Below, piece by piece: positions 16,843 through 25,498 of a DNA stretch of 64,000 nt. Both the position numbers and the translations under genes were made by a program. Where the stretch lies: assembly GCF_024218775.1 (NCBI RefSeq), contig NZ_CP100404.1:1488001-1552000 (forward strand), read 5' to 3'. This stretch comes from Haloarcula marina (GTDB lineage Archaea; Halobacteriota; Halobacteria; Halobacteriales; Haloarculaceae). The notes beneath the pieces were generated by a model, which was given only the letters and a program-made list of their open reading frames with translations, did no database searches and had not been told where the DNA came from. How positions within the stretch are numbered: position 1 is the stretch's first letter; the number at the start of each line of letters is the position of its first letter.

Positions 16843-18977
16843 TTCTCTCCCCAGTCTACCGCCGCCCCGAGGTCGTGTTTCGGTGGCGAACACGCGAAGT
16901 TCCGACACGCGTAGACGGTGGGTTCCCCGTCGACGGCGTCGCGACCGGCCCAGATTGGCGGCGCGTCGGCCAGTCCGAGGGCGTCGAGCCACGAGTCGAA
17001 CGTCGCGTCGTCGTCGGGGCGCCACGCGAGCAGTCGCCGCGGAACGTACCGCTCGGCCAGCGTCTCGGTCCACTCGGCGGGCGGCGTCTCGGGGTCACAG
17101 ACGAGCGTCAGTTCCAGCGCCCCCTGTTCGTACGAATCGGCCGCGAGCGTCAGCGAGGCGTGTTGCAGCGGATTCGAGGAGACGCGGTCGGCGTGAGTAC
17201 GAATGGCCTTCTCGGCCACGTCGCCAAACCGGTCGTCCTCGCGGAAGTGCGAGAGGCCCAGTAGCAACTGTGCGGCGACGCCCGTACTCGACGGCGTCGA
17301 CTGGTCGGTGAGTTCCTGCGGGCGGGCGACCAGCGACTCGCCGCCGGTGGGCGTGAAGTAGAGCGTCTCCGCCGCCTCGTCCCAGAACGCCTCGGTGATG
17401 GCCTCGGCGAGGTCCATCGCGAAGTCGAGATGGGCCACGTCGCCCGTCGCCCCGAAGAGGTCCAGCGCCCCGCGTGCGAGGAAGGCGTAGTCCTCCAGAT
17501 AGCCGTCTATGGCCACGTCGCCGCCCTTGTATCGCCGTTTCAGCCGTCCCGTCTCCGCGTCCCAGAGGTGGTCGCGGACGAATCCGAGCGCGTCGGCGGC
17601 CACGTCGGCGTACGAGTCGTCGAGGACGACTGCGCCCTCTGCGAGTGTCGAAATCATCAGGCCGTTCCACCCCGCCAGGACCTTCTCGTCGCGGGCCGGA
17701 CGGGGCCGTTCCTCGCGGGACTCGAACGTCTCGTTCAGGGCCTGTCGGAGCTTTTCGGTGATTTCGCCCTCGCTCAGGTCGTACTCGTCGGCGAGCACGG
17801 GGACCGGTTTGCGAACCGCGAGGACGTTCGCGCCCTCGAAGTTCCCCTTCTCCGTGACGCCGTAGTAGTCACAGAAGATGTCTGCGGCCGTCTCGTCCGA
17901 GACGGCGTCGCGGACCTGTTCGGGCGTCCAGACGTAGAACGCGCCTTCTTCGGTGTCGCCGTCGGGGTCCTCGGGCGGCCTGCTCACCGCGTCCAGCGTG
18001 CTGAAGAACCCGCCGTCTTCGTGCTGGAGTTCCCGCTGGACGAACGCGAACGTCTCGCGGACGACGGCGGCGTAGCGCTCGTTGCCGAGGACCTGATACC
18101 CGGCGAGGAACGCCCTCGGAATCTCGGCGTTGTCGTACAGCATCTTCTCGAAGTGGGGGACGCTCCACTGGGAGTTCACCGAGTAGCGGTGGAACCCGCC
18201 GCCGACGTGGTCGTACAGGCCCCGGTCGGCCATCGCGTTCAGCGTCTCCTCGACGACGGTCAGGTAGTCCTCCTGCCCGCCGTCAGAGTGTGCCCGTAGG
18301 AGCGCGTGAATCCGCCCGGTCTGGGGGAACTTCGGGCCGCCCGACCCCCACCCGCCGTTGTTCCGGTCGGCCCCGCGGTGGGCGATGGTCGCCGCCGTCT
18401 GAATCAGGTTCTCGTCGGGGTCGTTCGGTTGGCCCGGCGTCGCCTCCAAGTCGCTTTCGATGGCGTCGGTCCACTGCTGGGCGCGGGTCTCCATCTCCGC
18501 GCGCTGTTCGGGGTCGGCCCACGAGTTCGCGAGCCGCTGGAGCAGGTCGTGAAAGCCGGGTTGGCCCCGCTTCTCCTCGGGCGGGAAGTACGTCCCGACG
18601 TAGAACGGCTTGCCGTCCGGCGTCAGCCACGCCGATAGCGGCCACCCGCCGCCGCCTGTCACCTGCTGGCAGATGCTCATGTACACCGAGTCGAGGTCCG
18701 GGCGCTCCTCCCGGTCCACCTTGACGGGGACGAAGTGCTCGTTCAGCGTCGCCGCTATCTCCTCGTCGGCGAAGCTCTCCTCCTCCATGACGTGACACCA
18801 GTGGCAGGCGGCGTAGCCGATAGAGAGGAAGATGGGTACGTCCCGCTCCTTCGCGGCTTCCAGCGCCTGTTCGTCCCACGGTTGCCAGTTCACCGGGTTG
18901 TCGGCGTGCTGGCGGAGGTACGGGCTCTCCTCCTCGTCGAGGCGGTTCCGTCGCGTCGGGTCCGCGCTGTCGCTCAT
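16839..18977 (-). CDS. DUF255 thioredoxin-like protein (YyaL/SPATA20 family)
   Basis: 712 residues from the ATG at 18977. The N-terminal thioredoxin-like domain is recognisable by NRLDEEESPYLRQHADNPV and GYAACHWCHVMEEESF, where CHWCH is the CxxC motif. The long remainder is an alpha/alpha toroid like that of N-acylglucosamine epimerases and cellobiose epimerases. The biochemical role of this widespread family is unsettled. The open frame extends 84 codons further upstream into non-family sequence overlapping the purD leader, so the later start was chosen. Confidence 0.9.
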   Translation of the reverse strand: MSDSADPTRRNRLDEEESPYLRQHADNPVNWQPWDEQALEAAKERDVPIFLSIGYAACHWCHVMEEESFADEEIAATLNEHFVPVKVDREERPDLDSVYMSICQQVTGGGGWPLSAWLTPDGKPFYVGTYFPPEEKRGQPGFHDLLQRLANSWADPEQRAEMETRAQQWTDAIESDLEATPGQPNDPDENLIQTAATIAHRGADRNNGGWGSGGPKFPQTGRIHALLRAHSDGGQEDYLTVVEETLNAMADRGLYDHVGGGFHRYSVNSQWSVPHFEKMLYDNAEIPRAFLAGYQVLGNERYAAVVRETFAFVQRELQHEDGGFFSTLDAVSRPPEDPDGDTEEGAFYVWTPEQVRDAVSDETAADIFCDYYGVTEKGNFEGANVLAVRKPVPVLADEYDLSEGEITEKLRQALNETFESREERPRPARDEKVLAGWNGLMISTLAEGAVVLDDSYADVAADALGFVRDHLWDAETGRLKRRYKGGDVAIDGYLEDYAFLARGALDLFGATGDVAHLDFAMDLAEAITEAFWDEAAETLYFTPTGGESLVARPQELTDQSTPSSTGVAAQLLLGLSHFREDDRFGDVAEKAIRTHADRVSSNPLQHASLTLAADSYEQGALELTLVCDPETPPAEWTETLAERYVPRRLLAWRPDDDATFDSWLDALGLADAPPIWAGRDAVDGEPTVYACRNFACSPPKHDLGAAVDWGEN

Positions 18978-19071
18978 GCCCGACTCTCGGTGGGCCGCGG
19001 GGAAAAGGGGTGTGACCCGGTGGAACGCTCGAAGAGCAATACTTACAGTCACGCCCATCCGGCGTTCCGAT

Positions 19072-20367
19072 ATGACAGAGACAGTGCTGCTGGTGGGCGG
19101 GGGCGGGCGAGAACACGCCGTAGCTCGGTCGCTCGCCGACTCGGACGCCGAGTTGTACGCCTGCGCGGGCAACAAGAACCCGGGCATCGTCGAACTGGCC
19201 GAAGGGTTCGAGACGCTGGACACGACCAATCCGCAGGCCGTGACGACCTACGCCCGCGATATCGACGCGACGCTGGCCGTCGTCGGTCCCGAAGCCCCGC
19301 TGGCGGCGGGCGTCGCGGACGCGCTCGACGACGCAGGCGTCTACGCCTTCGGTCCGCAGGAGGCGGAGGCCCGCATCGAGACGGACAAGGCGTTTCAGCG
19401 CCGCTTCATGCGCGAACACGACATCCCCGGGTGTCCGGACTTCGAGACGTTCGAGGACATGGAGGCCGCCTGCGAGTACATCGACGAGTACGACGGCGAC
19501 CTCGCGGTCAAGCCCGCGGGCCTCACCGGCGGGAAGGGCGTCCGCGTCATCGGCGACCAGTGTACCCCCGAGGAAGCCAAGGAGTACCTCCGGGACTCCG
19601 ACTACGACCGCGTCGTCTTAGAAGAGCGCCTCGTCGGCGAGGAGTTCACCGTGCAGGCGTTCGTCGCCAACGGCCAACTGCGCGTCACGCCCGCCGTGCA
19701 GGACCACAAGCGCGCCTACGAGGGCGACGAGGGCCCGAACACCGGCGGTATGGGCAGTTACACCGACGCCGGTCTCGAACTCCCCTTCATGGACGAGGGG
19801 GACTACGAGGACGCAGTCGACGTCCTCCGGGCCACCGTCGACGCTCTCGACGGGTACAAGGGCGTCCTCTACGGCCAGTTCATGCTGACCGAGACGGGGC
19901 CGCGCGTCGTCGAGTTCAACGCCCGCTTCGGCGACCCCGAGGCGATGAACACGCTTCCCGTGCTCAACACGGACTTCCTCGACGTGCTGACCGCCGCCCG
20001 GGACGACGAGGACATCCCGCAACTGTCCTTCCAACCGAAGGCGACCGTCTGTAAGTACGCCGTCCCCGACGGCTACCCGACGGACCCCGAATCCGGCGCG
20101 AAGGTCACCATCGACGAGGACAACGCCGGCGAGGCGATTCTCTACTACGCCAGCGTCGACCAGCGCGAGGACGGCATCTACACGACCACTTCCCGGTCGT
20201 ACGCCGTCGTCGGCGTCGCCGATACCATCGCCGAAGCCGAGGAAATCGCCGAGGGCGCGCTCGAACGCGCCGGAACCGAGGGCCTCCGCGTCCGCCACGA
20301 TATCGGCAAGGCCGACCTCGTCCAGCAGCGAATCGACCACATGAACGAGATTCGCGGCGACGACTGA
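19072..20367 (+). CDS. purD: Phosphoribosylamine-glycine ligase PurD
   Basis: 431 residues from the ATG at 19072. This is an ATP-grasp enzyme: LLVGGGGREHAVARSL is the N-terminal PurD signature, DLAVKPAGLTGGKGVRV is the ATP-binding loop, and EFNARFGDPEAMNTLPVL is the metal/catalytic segment. It ligates glycine to phosphoribosylamine in the second step of purine synthesis. The start lies 94 bp from the divergent DUF255 start. An upstream extension exists in frame but is not family-like. Confidence 0.95.
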   Translation: MTETVLLVGGGGREHAVARSLADSDAELYACAGNKNPGIVELAEGFETLDTTNPQAVTTYARDIDATLAVVGPEAPLAAGVADALDDAGVYAFGPQEAEARIETDKAFQRRFMREHDIPGCPDFETFEDMEAACEYIDEYDGDLAVKPAGLTGGKGVRVIGDQCTPEEAKEYLRDSDYDRVVLEERLVGEEFTVQAFVANGQLRVTPAVQDHKRAYEGDEGPNTGGMGSYTDAGLELPFMDEGDYEDAVDVLRATVDALDGYKGVLYGQFMLTETGPRVVEFNARFGDPEAMNTLPVLNTDFLDVLTAARDDEDIPQLSFQPKATVCKYAVPDGYPTDPESGAKVTIDEDNAGEAILYYASVDQREDGIYTTTSRSYAVVGVADTIAEAEEIAEGALERAGTEGLRVRHDIGKADLVQQRIDHMNEIRGDD

Positions 20368-20470
20368 ATCAGGTTCGCACTAGGGCCCGATCGGACAGTG
20401 GTTTCAATACGCCACCGCCTGTTTCTCCCGTACACGTGGCGTCGGTCTATCGAAGCAGAGGTGTCGTGAC

Positions 20471-21970
20471 GTGGCGCTGACGACGGTCGACGTGCGGTCG
20501 GCGCTGAACGTCCTGGGGTCGATTCTCCAGTGGTTAGCGGTGCCGCTGTCGGTCCCCGTGGCCGTCGCTCTCGTCTACGGCGAGTCCCCGACGCCCTACC
20601 TCCTCGCTATCGCCGTCAGTGTCGCCGTCGGGACGGGCCTGGCGCAGTTCGAGCGCCGCCGCATCCACGACCGCGAGGCGTTCCTGACCGTCTCGCTGGC
20701 GTGGCTCTCCATCGCCGTCGTCGGCGCGATACCGCTGTACGTCGAGGGAAGCGGTGTGTTCGCCAGCCCGGTCAACGCGCTGTTCGAGGGGATGAGCGGC
20801 ATCACGACGACCGGTGCGACGGTCATCCGAGATTTCGACGCTCACTCCCAAGCCCTCCTGATGTGGCGACAAGTGCTCCAGTGGTTGGGCGGCCTCGGGG
20901 TGCTCTTGCTGGCGACGGCCGTCCTCTCGCGCCTCTCGGTCGCCGGGGCGCAGTTGATGGAGACCGAGACGCGGACGAAAGACGTGACGAAACTCACGCC
21001 GGGCATCGCACAGACGGCGAAGATTCTGGTCGCGCTCTACCTCGCGCTGACCACCGGGGCGGCCGTAATTCTCTTCGCATTGCACCTGCTCGGACTCGCG
21101 CCGGCGATGACGGCCTTCGACGCCATCGCGCACGCCTTTACCGCTATCGCCACTGCGGGATTCTCGCCGCGAGCGGAGAGCATCGGGGCGTTTTCGCCAG
21201 CGGTCCAGTGGGCCGTCACGGGGTTCATGATAGTCGGCGCGACGAACTTCATCCTGCTGTACGCGCTCGTTCGCGGCGAGACGGACAGGCTCCGGAGCAG
21301 CGAGGAACTCCAGTTCTATCTGGGAATCCTCGCCACCGGCACGCTGTTGATAACCGGCCTGTTGGTCGTCGACCCCGGATTCACCGGCGGCACCGAACAG
21401 ACGGCACGTCACGCCGCCTTCCAGGTCGCCTCCATCGTCACGACGACCGGATTCGCGTCGACCGATTTCAACCTCTGGTCGGCCGCCGCCAAGAACGTCC
21501 TGTTCGTCGGGATGTTCATCGGCGGGATGGCCGGAAGCACGACGTGTTCGATAAAGACGCTCCGGTGGCTCATCGTCACCAAGTCTTTCTGGCGGGACTT
21601 GAACGTCGCCGCTCACCCGAAGAGCGTCCGTGCGGTGCGCCTCGGTGACGAGGTCATCGGCGAGGAGACGATTCGAGACGTGTACGCCTACACGCTGGTC
21701 GCGCTCCTCTTTTTCATCGTCGGGACCGTCCTGCTGGTCGCCGACGGTGAGCGGACGGGCGCGACCATCACGGAGTTCGAGGCGCTCAGCGCGGCGGCGT
21801 CGATGTTCTTCAACATCGGTCCGGCGTTCGGGCAGGCGGGACCGTACGGGACCTACGACGGGTTCGCACGCTCCAGCAAACTCCTGATGGTCCTGCTGAT
21901 GTGGGTCGGGCGCATCGAAATTATCCCGGTGCTCGTCCTGCTGACGCCGACGTTCTGGCGGCGGACGTGA
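20471..21970 (+). CDS. trkH: TrkH-family potassium uptake membrane subunit
   Basis: 499 residues from a GTG start. About ten membrane helices and four pore loops are visible: GMSGITTTGATV, TAIATAGFSP, VTTTGFAST and FFNIGPAFG. Each contributes the Gly of the K+ selectivity filter, as expected of TrkH/KtrB. It needs a cytosolic TrkA/RCK partner, which is not in this window. In a high-salt archaeon it serves accumulation of cytoplasmic K+. c-di-AMP synthase and MscS genes lie 0.5-3.7 kb downstream. Confidence 0.93.
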   Translation: MALTTVDVRSALNVLGSILQWLAVPLSVPVAVALVYGESPTPYLLAIAVSVAVGTGLAQFERRRIHDREAFLTVSLAWLSIAVVGAIPLYVEGSGVFASPVNALFEGMSGITTTGATVIRDFDAHSQALLMWRQVLQWLGGLGVLLLATAVLSRLSVAGAQLMETETRTKDVTKLTPGIAQTAKILVALYLALTTGAAVILFALHLLGLAPAMTAFDAIAHAFTAIATAGFSPRAESIGAFSPAVQWAVTGFMIVGATNFILLYALVRGETDRLRSSEELQFYLGILATGTLLITGLLVVDPGFTGGTEQTARHAAFQVASIVTTTGFASTDFNLWSAAAKNVLFVGMFIGGMAGSTTCSIKTLRWLIVTKSFWRDLNVAAHPKSVRAVRLGDEVIGEETIRDVYAYTLVALLFFIVGTVLLVADGERTGATITEFEALSAAASMFFNIGPAFGQAGPYGTYDGFARSSKLLMVLLMWVGRIEIIPVLVLLTPTFWRRT

Positions 21971-22016
21971 GTCTGGTCCGCGTGGATTCATTACCACCGG
22001 GCCGCAATCGGCGTGC

Positions 22017-22520
22017 GTGACCGGCCCACGCCACGACGACTTAGACCGCCATCCGACGCCCGGCCCCCGCAACTCGCTGTTCTCGTGGCCCGCGGCGAAA
22101 CACCCGCTGCGCGTGATGGTGAACTACGCCGTCATCCTCGTCTGTCGTATCTCGCCGAGTCTCCGCCTCAAGAACTGGCTGTTGCGCCGACTCGGCGTGA
22201 CCGTCGGCACCGGCGTCGCGTGGGGATTGGAGTCGACGCCGGACGTGTTCTGGCCCGAACTGATCACGGTTCGGGACGACGCCATCGTCGGCTACGACGC
22301 CACCCTGCTCTGTCACGAGTTCTTACAGGACGAGTACCGGACCGGCGAGGTTGTCGTCGGCGAACGGGCGATGATAGGGGCGGGCGCTATCGTCTTGCCG
22401 GGCGTTGAAATCGGCGCGGACGCGCAGGTGGCCGCCAACTCGCTCGTCACCGAGGACGTGCCCCCCGAAACGACCGTCGCGGGCGTTCCGGCCACACCGG
22501 TCGAATCCGGGGGCCGCTAA
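22017..22520 (+). CDS. Left-handed beta-helix acyltransferase (maltose/galactoside acetyltransferase-like)
   Basis: 167 residues from a GTG start. Hexapeptide-repeat pattern (VGERAMIGAGAIVLPGVEIGADAQVAANSLVTEDVPPETTVAGVP) is typical of LbetaH acetyltransferases such as Maa and LacA. CHEF near residue 102 is near where the catalytic His of this family sits. A hydrophobic N-terminal segment (VMVNYAVILVCRISPSL) could associate with the membrane. The substrate may be a sugar or lipid-linked sugar. It is 46 bp after trkH and converges on mscS with a 4 bp overlap. Confidence 0.8.
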   Translation: MTGPRHDDLDRHPTPGPRNSLFSWPAAKHPLRVMVNYAVILVCRISPSLRLKNWLLRRLGVTVGTGVAWGLESTPDVFWPELITVRDDAIVGYDATLLCHEFLQDEYRTGEVVVGERAMIGAGAIVLPGVEIGADAQVAANSLVTEDVPPETTVAGVPATPVESGGR

Positions 22521-23311
22521 CTCCGGACGCGGACGATACCGTTTCGGACGACCTGCTGGTTCGGGATGATGTGCTCTTTCTCGCCGCTCTCGACGTGCGT
22601 GACGAACATATCGACCTCTTGGACGATACCCTGCTGGTCGCCGATGATGACCTCGTCGCCGATGCTGTACGGTTCGGTCAACAGGAGGTACAGGCCCGCC
22701 GCGCTCGCGGCCAGCAGGTCTTTCAGGGCGAGTCCGGCGAGGAAGACGACGCCGAAGGCGTACGCCGCGAGCAGGATGAGCAGGGCGAGGGTGTCGACGC
22801 TCAACTGTCCCAGCGCGATGAGGACGGCGAGGTAGAAGATGCTGTACTTGACGATTTCGGGGAGGAGTGTCGCCTCCGGAAGCTTGACGCTCCGGAGACG
22901 CTCTGAGATGACCAGTTTCGCCTTATCGCCAGCGATGAGGCCGATGATGATGGCGAAGACGGCGATAAAGAGGTCGGGGAGGAACGCGGTAAAGCGGGTC
23001 CAGTAGGCCTCCGGATTCACCAGTTGCGCGATGTTCAGCGCGACGGTGATGGCGACGATGTAGACGAACAGCGCCGCGAGGTTCGAGACGATACCGACCG
23101 TCGACGTGCCGAGGCTCCGCGCCGTCCGTTCGAACGGCGTCCCCTCTACCGTCTCGGGGACGCCGAGTTCGCGCATGAACTCCCGCGACGCCCGCCAGAC
23201 CAGAAAGCCGACGAGGACGCCCAGTCCGAGCACCAGCAGCGAGATGACGAACGTCCCTTCCGGTGAGAACAACGTCCTGATGGCGTTGGGCCAGTCGAAT
23301 CCGCCCTGCAT
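22517..23311 (-). CDS. mscS: Mechanosensitive ion channel, MscS family (C-terminally short)
   Basis: 264 residues. Three or four membrane helices precede the pore-lining region (AGLALKDLLAASAAGLYLLLTEPYS) and the cytosolic beta-domain (IGDEVIIGDQQGIVQEV, then EHIIPNQQVVRNGIV). The protein ends right after the beta-domain, so the C-terminal alpha/beta vestibule of E. coli MscS is absent. It opens under hypo-osmotic tension to release ions. It lies immediately downstream of the c-di-AMP synthase gene (2 bp gap), clearly an operon. Confidence 0.9.
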   Translation of the reverse strand: MQGGFDWPNAIRTLFSPEGTFVISLLVLGLGVLVGFLVWRASREFMRELGVPETVEGTPFERTARSLGTSTVGIVSNLAALFVYIVAITVALNIAQLVNPEAYWTRFTAFLPDLFIAVFAIIIGLIAGDKAKLVISERLRSVKLPEATLLPEIVKYSIFYLAVLIALGQLSVDTLALLILLAAYAFGVVFLAGLALKDLLAASAAGLYLLLTEPYSIGDEVIIGDQQGIVQEVDMFVTHVESGEKEHIIPNQQVVRNGIVRVRS

Positions 23312-23313
23312 CG

Positions 23314-24123
23314 TCAGTACTCCTCGGGGTCGATTTCGAGGACGAGTTCCCCGCCTTTGAACGCCCGAACCAGTCCGTCGCTCTCCGAGAGGACGATAGC
23401 CGTCGCGTTCGTGTCACGGGTGATGGCCCCACCGGCCATGTGTCGGGCACCGAGTCCCTTCGGGATGTCGACCCCCTCCGCCGACGGTTCGAGGTACCGG
23501 TACGCCGAGACGATTTTCCCGGCGTCGGAGATGACGAACGCGCCGTCGAGTCGCGAGAACTCCTTCAGCATCACGTTCACGATTGGGTCGCCGACGTGGA
23601 CGTGAGACTTCTCGAAGGGGTTGTACGAGAGCGGTCGGGACTTGTTCATCACTTTCCCGGCGTCGCCGACGACGAAGAGCGCGCCGACCGGTTTCCCCTT
23701 CTGTCCCTTTTTCCCGAGTTCGATAGCCACCTCGAAGACGTCCCGGACGACGCCGGGTTCCGCCCGGGAGTTTACGAACAGGTCGTAGACGCCCGACGGC
23801 GAGAAGTCGCTCGTCTCGATGCGCGAGACGGAGTTCGTCGTCCCGCCCATGAACCCGCTCACGCAGACGACTTCGTCGCCCTCCTCGGTGTAGCCCTGTT
23901 CAAGTGCGCCCTCGATGCCGAACCGCACCCGTCCTTCCAAGTCGGTGAAGTCGAGGGGGAGTTCGACGAACGACTCGGCCTCGACGTTGTTCTCGGGGCC
24001 GACCACCACTACCGGGTCGTCGGCCTCTTCGAACTGTTCGAACTCACTCGCGCTCGGCGAGAACAGGAATACGGCGTCGGCGTCTGCGACCACGGCCTCG
24101 AAGAGGTCGCGCAACTCGTTCAT
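23314..24123 (-). CDS. dacZ: Diadenylate cyclase DacZ (c-di-AMP synthase)
   Basis: 269 residues if started at the ATG at 24123; an in-frame ATG at 24135 adds MVQA. The C-terminal DisA_N domain has the catalytic DGA motif (LDGAFVISDAGKIVSAYRYL) and the second motif as RHM (GLGARHMAGGAIT), where bacterial enzymes usually have RHR. The N-terminal half is the archaeal DacZ domain. It condenses two ATP to c-di-AMP. A TATA-like ataaactt on this strand at 24160-24153 is about 28 bases before the region of 24130, favouring 24123. Operon with mscS points to osmotic regulation, as known for c-di-AMP in bacteria and proposed in haloarchaea. Confidence 0.9.
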   Translation of the reverse strand: MNELRDLFEAVVADADAVFLFSPSASEFEQFEEADDPVVVVGPENNVEAESFVELPLDFTDLEGRVRFGIEGALEQGYTEEGDEVVCVSGFMGGTTNSVSRIETSDFSPSGVYDLFVNSRAEPGVVRDVFEVAIELGKKGQKGKPVGALFVVGDAGKVMNKSRPLSYNPFEKSHVHVGDPIVNVMLKEFSRLDGAFVISDAGKIVSAYRYLEPSAEGVDIPKGLGARHMAGGAITRDTNATAIVLSESDGLVRAFKGGELVLEIDPEEY

Positions 24124-24205
24124 TGCCTGTACCATGACGGGACGTAGGAAAAAAGTTTATGAGCGGTCAGACGCCCGTCTGCCGGTTGGTTGGACGACTC
24201 GACTG

Positions 24206-25498
24206 TCACTCCGAGAGTAGGCCGTCGAACGCGCCGCTCGCCCCGTGGGCGTGGCAGTACGTGCCGACGGTCCGGTACTCCGTCAGACCGTCGTGCTCGC
24301 CGTCGATGCCCTCCCCCCGAACCGTCTCGAAGGCGAACCGCGCGTCGCTACCGACCGTCGCCGAGGAGTAGTGAAACTCGTGGCCCCGCCGCCGCGTCCC
24401 CGCGTCCGCTATCGGCGTCGTCCGCGTCGCCGTCAGTTCGACGTGGTCGAGCGCCTGATACCGGTCGCGCATCTCGACTGTCGCCGGAAGGACGCCTGCC
24501 ATCGAGAACGTCGCGCCCTCGGCCGTCGTCAGGGACTCCGCGAGCGCCATCAGGCCGCCGCACTCGCCGTACGTTGGGCGGCCGTCGGCGGCCAGTGAGG
24601 CGAGTTCGTCGAGGGTTCCGGAATCCGCGAGACGCTCAGCGTGGAGTTCCGGGTACCCGCCGGGCAGATACACGGCGTCGGCCTCCGGAACCGAATCTCC
24701 CGCCAGCGGCGAGAACGGGCGCACTGTGCCGCCCTCACGGAGTCGCTCGACCGTACTGGGATAGGTGAAACAGAAGGCCGCGTCGTCGGCGACTGCCACC
24801 GTCGTTGCCGTCGCGGGTGGTTCGCTCGGCCCCGCTTCCGGTGGCGTGCGGGCCACCTCCACGACGCCCTCGGCGTCGATTGGTTCGGCGGCCGATGCGA
24901 GTGCGCTCTCGTCGACTGGCGCTTCCGCGCCCATCAGCAGACCGAGGTGACGCTCCGGAATCTCCAACTCCTCCGTCGGTGGGACCCTGCCCAGATACCG
25001 GAGGCCGTCCGGCAGCGAGTCGCGGATGCCGTCCTCGTGACGGCCGCCGTGGGCCTGTTGGGCCAGGACACCCACCACGTCGATGTCTCGCCCGACTTCC
25101 GCGGCGTACTGTTGGAACCCCAGCGCCGTCGCGCCGACGCTCTCCATCCCCGCGCTCGCGTCGACCACGAGGACGACCGGGAGGGCCAGTGCTTCGGCCA
25201 CGCTGGCCGTCGAGGCGGCAGACCCGTCGTACAGCCCCATCATCCCCTCAACGACGCACACGTCGCCGTCGCCGCGCCAGTACGTCCGCCGCAGTCCGTT
25301 CTCGCCAGTCAGCCACGGGTCCAGCGACCGAGACGGCTTGCCCGCGACCGCCTCGTGATGGCTCGGGTCGATGAAGTCCGGTCCGGCCTTCGCCGGTTGC
25401 GGGTCGTAGCCCGCCGACTCCAGCGCCGTGAGCGTCGCCAGCGTCGCCACCGTCTTCCCGACGCCCGAGGCCGTCCCACCGAGGACGACGCCCTTCAC
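24206..25498 (-). CDS. cbiA: Cobyrinic acid a,c-diamide synthase (CbiA/CobB)
   Basis: 430 residues. The N-terminal dethiobiotin-synthetase-like ATPase has GGTASGVGKT (7-16), then KAGPDFIDPSHH. The C-terminal class I-like amidotransferase domain has the Cys nucleophile in YGECGGLMAL and the late RGHEFHYS His region. It amidates the a and c carboxylates of cobyrinate during cobalamin synthesis. The ATG overlaps the cobT stop by 4 bp, so the two cobalamin genes are an operon with cobT first. Confidence 0.93.
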   Translation of the reverse strand: MKGVVLGGTASGVGKTVATLATLTALESAGYDPQPAKAGPDFIDPSHHEAVAGKPSRSLDPWLTGENGLRRTYWRGDGDVCVVEGMMGLYDGSAASTASVAEALALPVVLVVDASAGMESVGATALGFQQYAAEVGRDIDVVGVLAQQAHGGRHEDGIRDSLPDGLRYLGRVPPTEELEIPERHLGLLMGAEAPVDESALASAAEPIDAEGVVEVARTPPEAGPSEPPATATTVAVADDAAFCFTYPSTVERLREGGTVRPFSPLAGDSVPEADAVYLPGGYPELHAERLADSGTLDELASLAADGRPTYGECGGLMALAESLTTAEGATFSMAGVLPATVEMRDRYQALDHVELTATRTTPIADAGTRRRGHEFHYSSATVGSDARFAFETVRGEGIDGEHDGLTEYRTVGTYCHAHGASGAFDGLLSE

